Source: Pseudofrankia coriaricola (GTDB lineage Bacteria > Actinomycetota > Actinomycetes > Frankiales > Frankiaceae). From it: DNA of 64,000 nt. The stretch lies in NCBI RefSeq assembly GCF_001854805.1, contig NZ_MBLO01000239.1:97523-161522 (forward strand), written 5' to 3'. Shown here one piece after another: positions 36,601 through 44,969 of this stretch (position 1 is the first letter of the stretch; every line of letters starts with the position of its first letter). The notes under the pieces are model-generated. The model saw nothing but the letters and a program-made list of their open reading frames with translations. It searched no databases and had not been told where the DNA came from. A program made the translations under genes and the position numbers.

Positions 36601-36924
36601 TTTACCGGCTCCCTGCCTGCCACCCGCCCTGCCCCGAAGGCCCTGCGCCACCCCACGCCCGCCCCATTGTGGAACACGCGAGCCCGCCGTCGTCCGACTG
36701 CTGACGGGATCAGAGGCCCCATCGGGCGGCCAAGCGGCCAGGAGACCGCCTGGCTCTTGACCTGCGGGTCCGGCATCCGGGAGCATCGATGAGATCAACG
36801 GGGCACAGGTCGACATGCCAGGCGAATGATCGGCCTTCGGGCTCCATCGTCCGCCGGCCGCGGGTCGCGATTCTTTTCACATATTCCACCCGACGCTGGC
36901 GGGTGGAGTCTTTCGGGGGGTTGG

Positions 36925-37875
36925 ATGACGCGTATCGCGGTGACCGGTGGCGGAGGCTTTCTTGGAAGTCATCTTTGCGACCGGCTGCTAAATGACGGTG
37001 CGGAGGTGTTCTGCATCGACAACTTCGCCACGGGTCGGGCGGAGAACGTCAGGCATCTCTTCGGCCATCCGGCCTTCCATTTGATCCACCACGACGTGAC
37101 CCGTTTCACCCACGTCAAGGGCCCGCTTACCGCGGTGCTGCATTTCGCCTCCCCCGCCTCGCCCGTCGACTACAGTAGGCTGCCGATCGAGACGCTCAAG
37201 GTTGGCTCGACCGGAACCATGAACGGGCTCGGGCTCGCTCGCGCGAAAGGCGCGCGCTTCGTGCTCGCATCCACCTCCGAGACCTACGGCGACCCGAAGG
37301 TCCACCCACAGCCGGAAACCTACTGGGGCAACGTGAACCCCGTCGGTCCTCGCAGCATGTACGACGAGGCGAAGCGGTTCGCGGAGGCTGTGACGATGGC
37401 CTATCGTCATCATCACGACGTGAACACAGGCATCGCTCGGATCTTCAACACCTATGGTCTTCGGATGCGCCCGGACGATGGTCGCGCCATTCCGACGTTC
37501 ATCTCGCAGGCACTGCGCGGCGAGCCGATCACAGTCTCGGGCGACGGTTCCCAGACCCGTTCGGTCTGCTATGTCGACGACCTCGTCGAGGGCGTCATGC
37601 GCCTGCTCTGGTCGGACCTGCCTGGCCCGGTGAACATCGGGAACCCGACGGAGCTGTCCATCCTCGACACGGCGGAGCTCGTTCGGACCGTCTGTCGGTC
37701 AGACTCACCGATTACATTCGTCGCCCGTCCGGTCGACGACCCGACAGCGCGCCAGCCCGACATCTCCCTGGCAAAGGAGAGGCTCGGCTGGGAGCCGAAG
37801 GTGGATATCCACGACGGCCTAATGAGGACCGTCAGCTGGTTCGCGGCACAGGTCGCGCCGCGATGGGCCGCCTGA
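36925..37875 (+). CDS. NAD-dependent UDP-glucuronate decarboxylase-like protein (UDP-xylose synthase)
   Basis: This 316-residue short-chain dehydrogenase/epimerase most likely makes UDP-xylose from UDP-glucuronate. It has the NAD-binding [15 protein letters not shown], the segment [20 protein letters not shown] and the YDEAKR active-site Tyr/Lys ([11 protein letters not shown]). [20 protein letters not shown] and [18 protein letters not shown] are hallmarks of the UXS/dTDP-glucose dehydratase branch. GGGGGG precedes ATG 36925. It begins a cluster with the glycosyltransferase at 38018 and galE, supplying nucleotide sugars for a polymer. Confidence 0.9.
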   Translation: MTRIAVTGGGGFLGSHLCDRLLNDGAEVFCIDNFATGRAENVRHLFGHPAFHLIHHDVTRFTHVKGPLTAVLHFASPASPVDYSRLPIETLKVGSTGTMNGLGLARAKGARFVLASTSETYGDPKVHPQPETYWGNVNPVGPRSMYDEAKRFAEAVTMAYRHHHDVNTGIARIFNTYGLRMRPDDGRAIPTFISQALRGEPITVSGDGSQTRSVCYVDDLVEGVMRLLWSDLPGPVNIGNPTELSILDTAELVRTVCRSDSPITFVARPVDDPTARQPDISLAKERLGWEPKVDIHDGLMRTVSWFAAQVAPRWAA

Positions 37876-38017
37876 ACACGGTGAGGGCGACAGTGCTCCT
37901 TTCTCCTGTTCCAGCGCGCCTTGGCGCCGCGCATCGGTGCGATGTCGCGCTTCCACGCCCAGCGGCGTCGCCTCCTGCTCGGCCGACGAAAGTGGCCGGT
38001 GGGACGAGCCGGTGACC

Positions 38018-40297
38018 ATGACCAGCAATTCCGCCGATTCATCTGATGACACGACGATGGCCAGCCAGCGTCAGACCAGGCCCGACTCGTTCGGGCGCCT
38101 GTCGTCGACGGCGACAACAAGCCTGGGGCCAGCTGCGGGCCAGGCAGCCGGACCTGTGAGCGGTACCACCAGGCAGGACGGGGCCGCCAGCACGCCCGTC
38201 CCGCCGGAGGCACGCCTCCCGCGGGCACCGGCACCCGGGAACCCGGCGCTGCCGTTCCAGCCGGCTGACCTCGGCTCGGCCGAGACAACCCTTCGCCTTG
38301 GGCCACGGCGGCACGGCGCCGGGCCGAGCGCCCCAGGGCCTGAGCCGCGGGGCCGGCTCTGGCGGGACCTCGCCACCGATCACGAACGGGCGGAGGGTGA
38401 ACCCCGCACAGCAGAGCCGCCGCTCCCGCTGAACGGCCTGCCGAGTGTCCCCGTGCCGGAGCCACCGCCAGGCGCGAAGCGTTCGATGCTCCCGGCCGGG
38501 CTCGCCGACCCGTCTCGGCGGAACAGCGAGCTCCGAGTCCCCTACGCCGGCCGAAGAAAGATCAAGACCTTTGTTCCGATCTCCCACGGGCGCGACAGCT
38601 TCCTAATGCTGTTCCTCGCGGGGTGCTGGTTCGTGGCGGTGGCGGGTTTCTGGCTCTGGTGGTTCAACCCGCTACACGTCCTCACCCTCCCGGGATTCAT
38701 ACTGAACACCGCGGTTCTGTCCTATCTCAGCTACCTGCCCGCGTACTTCGTGCTGACGGTGCTCCGGCTTCGGCGGGTGAATCCCGGGCTGCCCATTCGC
38801 GATTTCCGGGTCGCCTTCGTCGTCACGAAGGCCCCTTCCGAGCCGTGGGAGATGGTACGCAAGACTCTGGGCGGCATGCTCGCCCAGGACTATCCGCATG
38901 CTTACGACGTATGGATCTGCGACGAGGACCCGACCGATGAGACATACTCCTGGTGCGAACGCCATGGCGTCGGGATCTCCACCCGCCGAGGATTTGATGA
39001 CTATCATCGCGGTGAATGGCCGCGCCGCACGAAGTGCAAGGAAGGGAATCTTTCCTTCTTCTACGACCACTGGGGCTACGACTACTATGACGTCGTCTCG
39101 CAGCTCGACGCCGACCATGCCCCGGCGCGGGACTATCTCCGGCACATGGTTCGGCCGTTCGCCGACCCGACGATCGGGTACGTGGCGGCACCCAGCATCT
39201 GCGACACCAACGCGCGCGAGTCCTGGGCAGCCCGCGGCCGGCTGTACCGGGAGTCTCACCTGCACGGTCCGGTGCAGGCCGGGGCCAGCAGCTGGCTCGC
39301 GCCGGCGTGCATCGGCTCGCACTACGCGGTGCGTACCGCTGCGATCCGCGACATCGGTGGAATCGGGCCGGAACTCGCCGAGGATTTCTCCACCACGTTC
39401 CTGCTGTGCTCGGCGGGCTGGGGCGGCGCGTTCGCCCTCGACGCTGAGGCGCATGGTGACGGCCCAACAACCTTCACCGCCGCCATGACCCAGGAGTTTC
39501 AATGGTCACGCAGCCTCATGGTCCTCTTCATGGACATCTTCCCGTCCAACGTGCCTAAGCTTCCGTTGGTGCTGCGGATCCGGTTCCTCATCGCGCTGAG
39601 CTACTATCCGCTACTCGCGCTGGCGACGGCAGGTGCCACGCTGCTGCCTCCGGTGGCGGCTATCACCGGCGCGACCTGGGTGGACATCGACTACCTTCGC
39701 TATCTCCTCCTGTGGTGCTCCGCGCCCGGGGTCGTCGTTATCATAAACCTCCACCTGCGCCGCCGCGGGCTGCTCCGCCCCGCCGACGCGAAGCTGCTCG
39801 CCTGGGAGACGTGGCTATTCCTGATGGCCCGATGGCCCTACGTCGGGTGGGGATGCATCGCCGCCGTGATACAGAAGATCCGCCCGAGGCAGGTAACTTT
39901 CAAGATCACTCCCAAGGGTGACCACGGCGTCGAGATGCTACCGACCTACCTGGTCATGCCCTACGCCGTCATCGCCGCGTTCACGTTCTCGGCGGGGCTG
40001 TACGGCGCACGTGCCGGGCACCCACTCGGGTATGTCGGGCTGAGCCTTCTCTCGGGGCTCAACTATCTGCTCGTCCTACTGTGCGTCTGCCTCATGCATG
40101 CTGTGGAGACCAGGCGGGTCACGAGTGCCTCGGCGCGTAACCTTGTCGCGACGGTGGCCAGGCCGCTGCTCATTATCGTGCCGTTGACAGTGCTGGGTGT
40201 ATTCGCCATGGTCACGATGTTGACATTGATCCAGGGGGCCCGTATAAATATCGTCGATAACATCGTCGACCTGCTGAAAATGGTGCAAGTATGGTGA
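38018..40297 (+). CDS. membrane glycosyltransferase family 2 (cellulose-synthase-like)
   Basis: This 759-residue inverting glycosyltransferase polymerises or transfers sugars at the inner membrane face. A disordered 160-residue N-terminus is followed by two membrane helices (about 195-245), then the GT2 domain with VWICDEDPTD, DAD at 364-366 (QLDADHAP) and the acid segment ELAEDFST. The usual Q-x-x-R-W motif reads QEFQW (492-496). At least five membrane helices follow to the C-terminus. ATG 38018 is preferred over GTG 37937. The stop overlaps the galE start. It probably builds an exopolysaccharide. Confidence 0.9.
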   Translation: MTSNSADSSDDTTMASQRQTRPDSFGRLSSTATTSLGPAAGQAAGPVSGTTRQDGAASTPVPPEARLPRAPAPGNPALPFQPADLGSAETTLRLGPRRHGAGPSAPGPEPRGRLWRDLATDHERAEGEPRTAEPPLPLNGLPSVPVPEPPPGAKRSMLPAGLADPSRRNSELRVPYAGRRKIKTFVPISHGRDSFLMLFLAGCWFVAVAGFWLWWFNPLHVLTLPGFILNTAVLSYLSYLPAYFVLTVLRLRRVNPGLPIRDFRVAFVVTKAPSEPWEMVRKTLGGMLAQDYPHAYDVWICDEDPTDETYSWCERHGVGISTRRGFDDYHRGEWPRRTKCKEGNLSFFYDHWGYDYYDVVSQLDADHAPARDYLRHMVRPFADPTIGYVAAPSICDTNARESWAARGRLYRESHLHGPVQAGASSWLAPACIGSHYAVRTAAIRDIGGIGPELAEDFSTTFLLCSAGWGGAFALDAEAHGDGPTTFTAAMTQEFQWSRSLMVLFMDIFPSNVPKLPLVLRIRFLIALSYYPLLALATAGATLLPPVAAITGATWVDIDYLRYLLLWCSAPGVVVIINLHLRRRGLLRPADAKLLAWETWLFLMARWPYVGWGCIAAVIQKIRPRQVTFKITPKGDHGVEMLPTYLVMPYAVIAAFTFSAGLYGARAGHPLGYVGLSLLSGLNYLLVLLCVCLMHAVETRRVTSASARNLVATVARPLLIIVPLTVLGVFAMVTMLTLIQGARINIVDNIVDLLKMVQVW

Positions 40298-41379
40298 GCG
40301 CTGTGCTCTCCGGCGGTCCAACGACGGTGCTTGTCACAGGAGCCTCCGGCTTCATAGGCTCGCACACCTGTGTCGACCTGCTGACCGCGGGCTACGACGT
40401 CATCGGTGTCGACAACTTCGCGAACAGCTCGCCCGGCGTCGTCGCACGGATCCGTGAGCTCGCCGGACATCGCCTACGGTTCGTCGAGCTCGACCTGCGC
40501 GACCGGCCCACTCTGTCCAGAGTCCTCGACGGGGAAGAAGTCGACGCTGTGATTCACTTCGCGGCGAAGAAGGCGGTCGGCGAGTCGGTGAACATACCGC
40601 TCGACTACTATGACACGAACGTCAACGCGACTCTCGGGCTCGTAGGCGCGATGCTTGACCACGGCATGAACCGCCTGGTTTTCTCCTCCTCCTGCTCCAT
40701 TTACGGCGAGGCGGACGTCGTGCCCATCCGGGAGGACAGCCCCGCGCGGCCGACCAACCCGTACACCCGGACCAAGTTGATGTGCGAACAGATCCTCGCC
40801 GACCTGTGCGACCGCTACCAGGACTGGCATGTCACGTCGCTGCGCTACTTCAACCCCGCTGGCGCACACCCGTCCGGCCTGCTGGGCGAGGATCCTCGCG
40901 GCATTCCCAACAACGTGTTGCCTTACATTGCCCAGGTGGCTGTCGGGCGGCGGACCGAGCTATCGATCTTCGGTGGCGACTACCCGACGCCGGATGGCAC
41001 CGGCATCCGCGACTACATCCACGTCATGGACATCGCGGAGGGCCACCGGCTGGCCCTTGAGCATCTCGGTGACGCTTCGGGGCACCGGGTGATCAACCTG
41101 GGGACCGGCCGTGGTACCTCCGTCAAGGATCTCCTGGCGGCCTTCTCCGCCGCGTGTGGCCGAGAGCTGCCTAGCCGCCTGGTGGCCCGCCGCGCCGGGG
41201 ACGTAGCGGAACTGGTTGCCGACCCAGCCTTGGCCCTCAAGCTGCTCGGCTGGTCGGCACGCCGCAACGTCGCCGACATGTGTCGCGATGCCTGGAAGTT
41301 TCAGCACCTGAATCCGAATGGTTACGACGAGGACGGCGGCGAGGGCGTCCGGCCTCGGTGTCGAACGGACAGCGGGTGA
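40291..41379 (+). CDS. galE: UDP-glucose 4-epimerase
   Basis: GalE interconverts UDP-glucose and UDP-galactose. The 362-residue product has the NAD motif TGASGFIGSHTCVDLL, the active-site segment NPYTRTKLMCEQ (Tyr-x3-Lys), RYFNPAGAH, and GTGIRDYIHVMDIAEGH, all diagnostic. The last ~25 residues are a non-conserved tail. The ATG at 40291 lies 7 nt inside the glycosyltransferase gene, so the two are cotranslated. UDP-galactose as product fits the GH53 galactanase nearby. A perfect hairpin ends the unit. Confidence 0.95.
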   Translation: MVSAVLSGGPTTVLVTGASGFIGSHTCVDLLTAGYDVIGVDNFANSSPGVVARIRELAGHRLRFVELDLRDRPTLSRVLDGEEVDAVIHFAAKKAVGESVNIPLDYYDTNVNATLGLVGAMLDHGMNRLVFSSSCSIYGEADVVPIREDSPARPTNPYTRTKLMCEQILADLCDRYQDWHVTSLRYFNPAGAHPSGLLGEDPRGIPNNVLPYIAQVAVGRRTELSIFGGDYPTPDGTGIRDYIHVMDIAEGHRLALEHLGDASGHRVINLGTGRGTSVKDLLAAFSAACGRELPSRLVARRAGDVAELVADPALALKLLGWSARRNVADMCRDAWKFQHLNPNGYDEDGGEGVRPRCRTDSG

Positions 41380-41500
41380 CCGCGGAGCGGGTCAAGGTCG
41401 CGGCCAACGCGATGCCTGTACCCACTGTCACAGGGTCTGAGTACGTCGTACTGGTGGCCCCGCATGCCGCCCACACGGCCCCGGCACCCAGCGGCTGATG

Positions 41501-41535
41501 GCGTCCCTGGCGCCGTCAGTCCGCGCCAGGGACGC
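41501..41535. terminator. perfect 13-bp hairpin terminator
   Basis: GCGTCCCTGGCGC and its exact complement are separated by 9 nt. The hairpin lies between galE (plus) and a minus-strand coding fragment whose stop codon is immediately adjacent, so it serves both directions. Confidence 0.8.
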
Positions 41536-41667
41536 CTACGCCGCCCACAACCGGACGCCGTCGTCACGGCCGGGCGGGCCCTTGACCTTGGCCCGGTCGA
41601 TCGCGAGTCGGCCCGTCGGGGTCTGGCGGATCCACCGGCCCAGCGAAAAGAGGATCTCCGTACTCAA
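41536..41667 (-). pseudogene. C-terminal fragment of an unidentified gene
   Basis: A 43-codon frame with strongly GC-biased third positions ends in a TAG right at the hairpin terminator. It includes EILFSLGRWIRQTPTGRLAI and ends DDGVRLWAA. The natural placement of a terminator after it and its coding-like composition suggest the tail of a gene whose 5' part has been lost. I do not recognise the family. Confidence 0.45.
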
Positions 41668-41776
41668 CGTGCAAGCAGCACAAGATCCGCGACGGTCCCG
41701 GCTCAGTCGTGCGAGCGGTGACCGGGCCCGGCCGCCGCACTCGCCGTGCTCTGTGTGCTCTGTGTGGCGCGCTATT

Positions 41777-42649
41777 TCATTTCTTGCGGCCGACGCCGCC
41801 GTAGACGCTGACCTCGGCGTCGGTCAAACCCGCCGGGACGGCGGCGTCGGGCCGCCACCGGTGCGCGACCTGTATCCCAGGCTCGACCAGGTCGAGACCC
41901 TCGAAGAGCCGGGCGATCTCGCCGTGGCTGCGGGCCTGCGCGGGGATTCCCCGGCCACGGTAGGTCTCGATCAACCGGGTCCACGTCTCAGGCGCGTAGT
42001 CACCGGTGACATGGCTGATCACCACATGGCTACCAGACGGCAACGCGTCGAGCAGCCGCTGCACGACGCCGTACGGGTCGTCGGCGTCCGGGAAGAAGTG
42101 CAGGATCGCGACGAGCGACACCGCGACCGGCTGGGTCAGGTCGATGGTCTCGCGCAGCTCGGCCGACGCCAGGATCGCCTCGACGTCACGCAGGTCCGCG
42201 TCGAGATAGGCGGTGCGGCCGGTCGGAGTGCCGGTCAGCAGGGCGCGAGCGTGTACGAGCACGATCGGGTCGTTATCCGCATACACGACCCGGGCGTCCG
42301 GGGCGATCTGCTGGGCGACCTCGTGCAGGTTGGGGCTGGTGGGAATGCCGGTGCCGATGTCGAGGAACTGGCGGATGCCCACCTCGCCGGCAAGGTAGCG
42401 GATCGCCCGGTGCATGAACGCCCGGTTCTGCCCAGCGGTCGTCCGCCCGTGCGGGAACTCGGCCAGAGCCTGCTGCGCGGCCTCCCGGTCGGCGGGGAAG
42501 TTGTCCTTGCCGCCGAGGTAGTAGTCGTACATCCGGGCCGAGTGTGGCCGGTCGGGTTGCAGGTCCACCCGGACGGCGGCGTCCTCGGTCGAACTCGTCC
42601 AGTCCCAGCCTGGGACGTCGCTGATCTGTGAGTCGTCCGTCTCCGTCAC
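41777..42649 (-). CDS. DUF574 family SAM-dependent methyltransferase
   Basis: This 290-residue protein is of the actinobacterial DUF574 (Methyltransf_19) group, with a Rossmann methyltransferase fold. It shows ARMYDYYLGGKDNFPADREA near the N-terminus (family signature), the SAM motif FLDIGTGIPTSPN, and VVYADNDPIVLVHA. The acceptor is unknown; these genes are very numerous in Frankia and Streptomyces. GAGGAGGGGGC precedes GTG 42649. The longer upstream frame is not used. Confidence 0.92.
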   Translation of the reverse strand: MTETDDSQISDVPGWDWTSSTEDAAVRVDLQPDRPHSARMYDYYLGGKDNFPADREAAQQALAEFPHGRTTAGQNRAFMHRAIRYLAGEVGIRQFLDIGTGIPTSPNLHEVAQQIAPDARVVYADNDPIVLVHARALLTGTPTGRTAYLDADLRDVEAILASAELRETIDLTQPVAVSLVAILHFFPDADDPYGVVQRLLDALPSGSHVVISHVTGDYAPETWTRLIETYRGRGIPAQARSHGEIARLFEGLDLVEPGIQVAHRWRPDAAVPAGLTDAEVSVYGGVGRKK

Positions 42650-42907
42650 GACGCCCCCTCCTCGTGGCCGACGACCGGCACAAATCACCCTATCCGTCGA
42701 AGACGCACCGTCGTCAAGACGGTGCACTGCGCATCGACCACAGCGACAACGCCCGCTGAGCAATGGCCGACCGCCGGATTCGGGCACCACTGTCGGAGCG
42801 CGGGGGCGCGGCACCGACGCCTTGACGGACGTTGAGCGGCGTCGATGACCCATGCGGCTCCGCACGGCCCCGAAACAGCGATCTTCGTGGTGCTCGCGCC
42901 GAAACGG

Positions 42908-44263
42908 TCACCGCATCGCGGCCTCGAGGGCACGGGCGACGGCCAGCAGTGTGCCGTCGGCGCCGGACGCTGCCTCCAGCGACAGGCCCACCGGCAGGCC
43001 GGCCGGTGTGTACCCGTTGGGCAGGCTCAACGACGGTACGCCGGCGACCGACCCCGGACCGGTGTTCTGGATCGAGGTGAGGAAGACGTTGACCTCTTGT
43101 CCATTGTGGGTGGTCGTCTCGGTGTCGTTGAGCGGCGGCGCGACCAGCGGCACAGTCGGGTACACCAGCGCGGCCACCCGATGACGGGTGAACGCCTCGG
43201 CGTACGCGGCCTGTAGCCGTTCTCGGGTCGCCAGGCATTCGTGGTAGTGCGCTTCGGGTATCGGCCGATCCAGGATGCCGTCGACGAGCTGCTTGACGTC
43301 CGGCGAGCTGATCTGCGCGGCAATGTCGGGCAGGCCGAGGTCACAGAACGGTGCCGGCAGCGCCTTCACGTACGCCGGGAGCGCCCGGGCCATCTCGAAC
43401 AGCGCGATCGGCAACCCACACAGCGCGTCCAGCTCGTGGGCGCCCGCAACCCGCAGCTCCACCAGCTCAACGCCCGCGTCGCTGAGTACCGCCAGCGCCG
43501 CCTCGGTGCGGGCGGATACGTCGGGGTGCAGACCGGCGTAGAAGCCGTCGCGGGGCACGCCCAGCCGCAGCCCGGCCAGGCTGACGGCAGCCGCGCGGGC
43601 CCGTCCGGTGACGGCCGAGTCGACCAACGCCGCGTCGGCCACGGTGTGGGCCAGCACCCCGATCGTGTCGCGAGTGGGCGACACCGGCACCGTGCCCTCG
43701 TTCCCCCAACTCCCGGCGCTCGGCCGGAACCCAACGATGCCGCAGTACGACGCCGGGATGCGCACCGAGCCGCCGGTGTCGGTGCCGAGCGCGAAGGGCA
43801 CCAAACCGGCGGCGACCGCTGCCGCACTGCCACCGCTGGATCCGCCGGCCGTCCGGTCGGTGGCATGGGGGTTGCGTACCGCTCCGTACGCCATGTTGTG
43901 GCTGGTTGTACCCAGGGCCAGCTCGTGCATGTTGGTCTTGCCGACCACGACGGCGCCGGCGCAGCGCAACCGCTCCACCACCGGCGCATTCGCGGCGGCC
44001 ACCGAACCGCGCAGCGCGGGCGTCGCCGCCGTCGTCGGCAGGTCCACTGTGTCGATGTTGTCCTTGACCGCGTACGGCACGCCGGCAAGCGGCCGGCCGT
44101 CGGCGGCGGGTCCGGACACGTCCGCCGCGACCGCCGTGAACGCCGATAGCTCCGAATGCCTCTCGATGCCGGCGAGCAGTTCGCCGGCGACCTCACGAGC
44201 CGACGTGGCGCAGCCGCGCAGCCGCTCGGCGACCGCGACGATGGTCAGGGGTGTGGGTGGCAT
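42908..44263 (-). CDS. amidase signature family hydrolase
   Basis: This 451-residue serine hydrolase cleaves amides to acid and ammonia in the cytosol. The Ser-cisSer-Lys triad is intact: K67 (PYAVKDN), cis-Ser S142 (GGSSGGS) and nucleophile S166 (TDTGGSVR). It is the last gene of a minus-strand operon that starts with an amide/urea-type ABC uptake system, 16 nt after the preceding ATPase gene. It therefore most likely hydrolyses the imported compound to release nitrogen. Exact substrate (short aliphatic amide, indoleacetamide-like or other) cannot be read from sequence. GGAGGG precedes ATG 44263. Confidence 0.92.
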   Translation of the reverse strand: MPPTPLTIVAVAERLRGCATSAREVAGELLAGIERHSELSAFTAVAADVSGPAADGRPLAGVPYAVKDNIDTVDLPTTAATPALRGSVAAANAPVVERLRCAGAVVVGKTNMHELALGTTSHNMAYGAVRNPHATDRTAGGSSGGSAAAVAAGLVPFALGTDTGGSVRIPASYCGIVGFRPSAGSWGNEGTVPVSPTRDTIGVLAHTVADAALVDSAVTGRARAAAVSLAGLRLGVPRDGFYAGLHPDVSARTEAALAVLSDAGVELVELRVAGAHELDALCGLPIALFEMARALPAYVKALPAPFCDLGLPDIAAQISSPDVKQLVDGILDRPIPEAHYHECLATRERLQAAYAEAFTRHRVAALVYPTVPLVAPPLNDTETTTHNGQEVNVFLTSIQNTGPGSVAGVPSLSLPNGYTPAGLPVGLSLEAASGADGTLLAVARALEAAMR

Positions 44264-44279
44264 GGGTCCCTCCGAAGGA

Positions 44280-44969
44280 TTACGGTGCAAGGCGGTCGGC
44301 GACGTGGTCGGCGGTGTCGGCGGTCACCGGGCCGCCGTCGACGATCTCCCCCCGCTCCATCAGGTACCAGCGGTCGGCGACCGACAGCGCCGCCTCCAGG
44401 TGCTGCTCGACGACGAGCACCGCGCGGCCCGCCGCGGCCGCCGCGCGGGCCCCGGCCGTGAATCGGTCGACGTTGGCCGGCTGGAGCCCCTCGGTGGGCT
44501 CGTCGAAGAGGCACACGGCGCCGGGCGCCATGAGGACGCGGGCGATCGCGAGCATCTTCTGCTCACCGCCGGAGAGCGTGCCGGCCAGCTGCTGCCCGCG
44601 GTCGGCGAGGAAACCGAACAGAGCCGCGGCGGCGGCCGGCTGCGCACCGGCGAGGCGCAGGTTGTCCCGGACGCTGATGTCGGCGAACACCGGCCGGTCC
44701 TGCCGGACGACGCGTAGGCCGTGCCGGTGCCGCCGTGACGGTGGCCAGTGCGTCACGTCAGCGCCGTCGAGAGCGACGGTTCCGCCCGCGGCGGCCAGGG
44801 TGCCGGCAATCGTGTTGACCAGGGTCGTCTTCCCGGCGCCGTTGCGCCCGAGCAGCGCTACCACCTCGCTGGGCGCTACCTGGAGGTCGACACCGAACAG
44901 CACCGGCGCCTGGGCGTACGCCGCACGCAGCCCGCGCACGGCGAGCCCGCCCGCTGCCCGGGCACTCAC
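44280..44969 (-). CDS. branched-chain/urea-type ABC transporter ATPase (LivF/UrtE-like)
   Basis: This 229-residue ATPase of the HAAT uptake family is the second nucleotide-binding subunit of the transporter. Walker A is GRNGAGKTT, the signature LSGGEQK, and Walker B VCLFDEPTEGLQP. The QPANVDRF and VLVVEQHLEAAL segments are LivF/UrtE features. Its GTG overlaps the TGA of the upstream permease-ATPase fusion (GTGA), so translation is coupled. The open frame continues upstream but only as the shadow of that gene. Confidence 0.92.
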   Translation of the reverse strand: MSARAAGGLAVRGLRAAYAQAPVLFGVDLQVAPSEVVALLGRNGAGKTTLVNTIAGTLAAAGGTVALDGADVTHWPPSRRHRHGLRVVRQDRPVFADISVRDNLRLAGAQPAAAAALFGFLADRGQQLAGTLSGGEQKMLAIARVLMAPGAVCLFDEPTEGLQPANVDRFTAGARAAAAAGRAVLVVEQHLEAALSVADRWYLMERGEIVDGGPVTADTADHVADRLAP

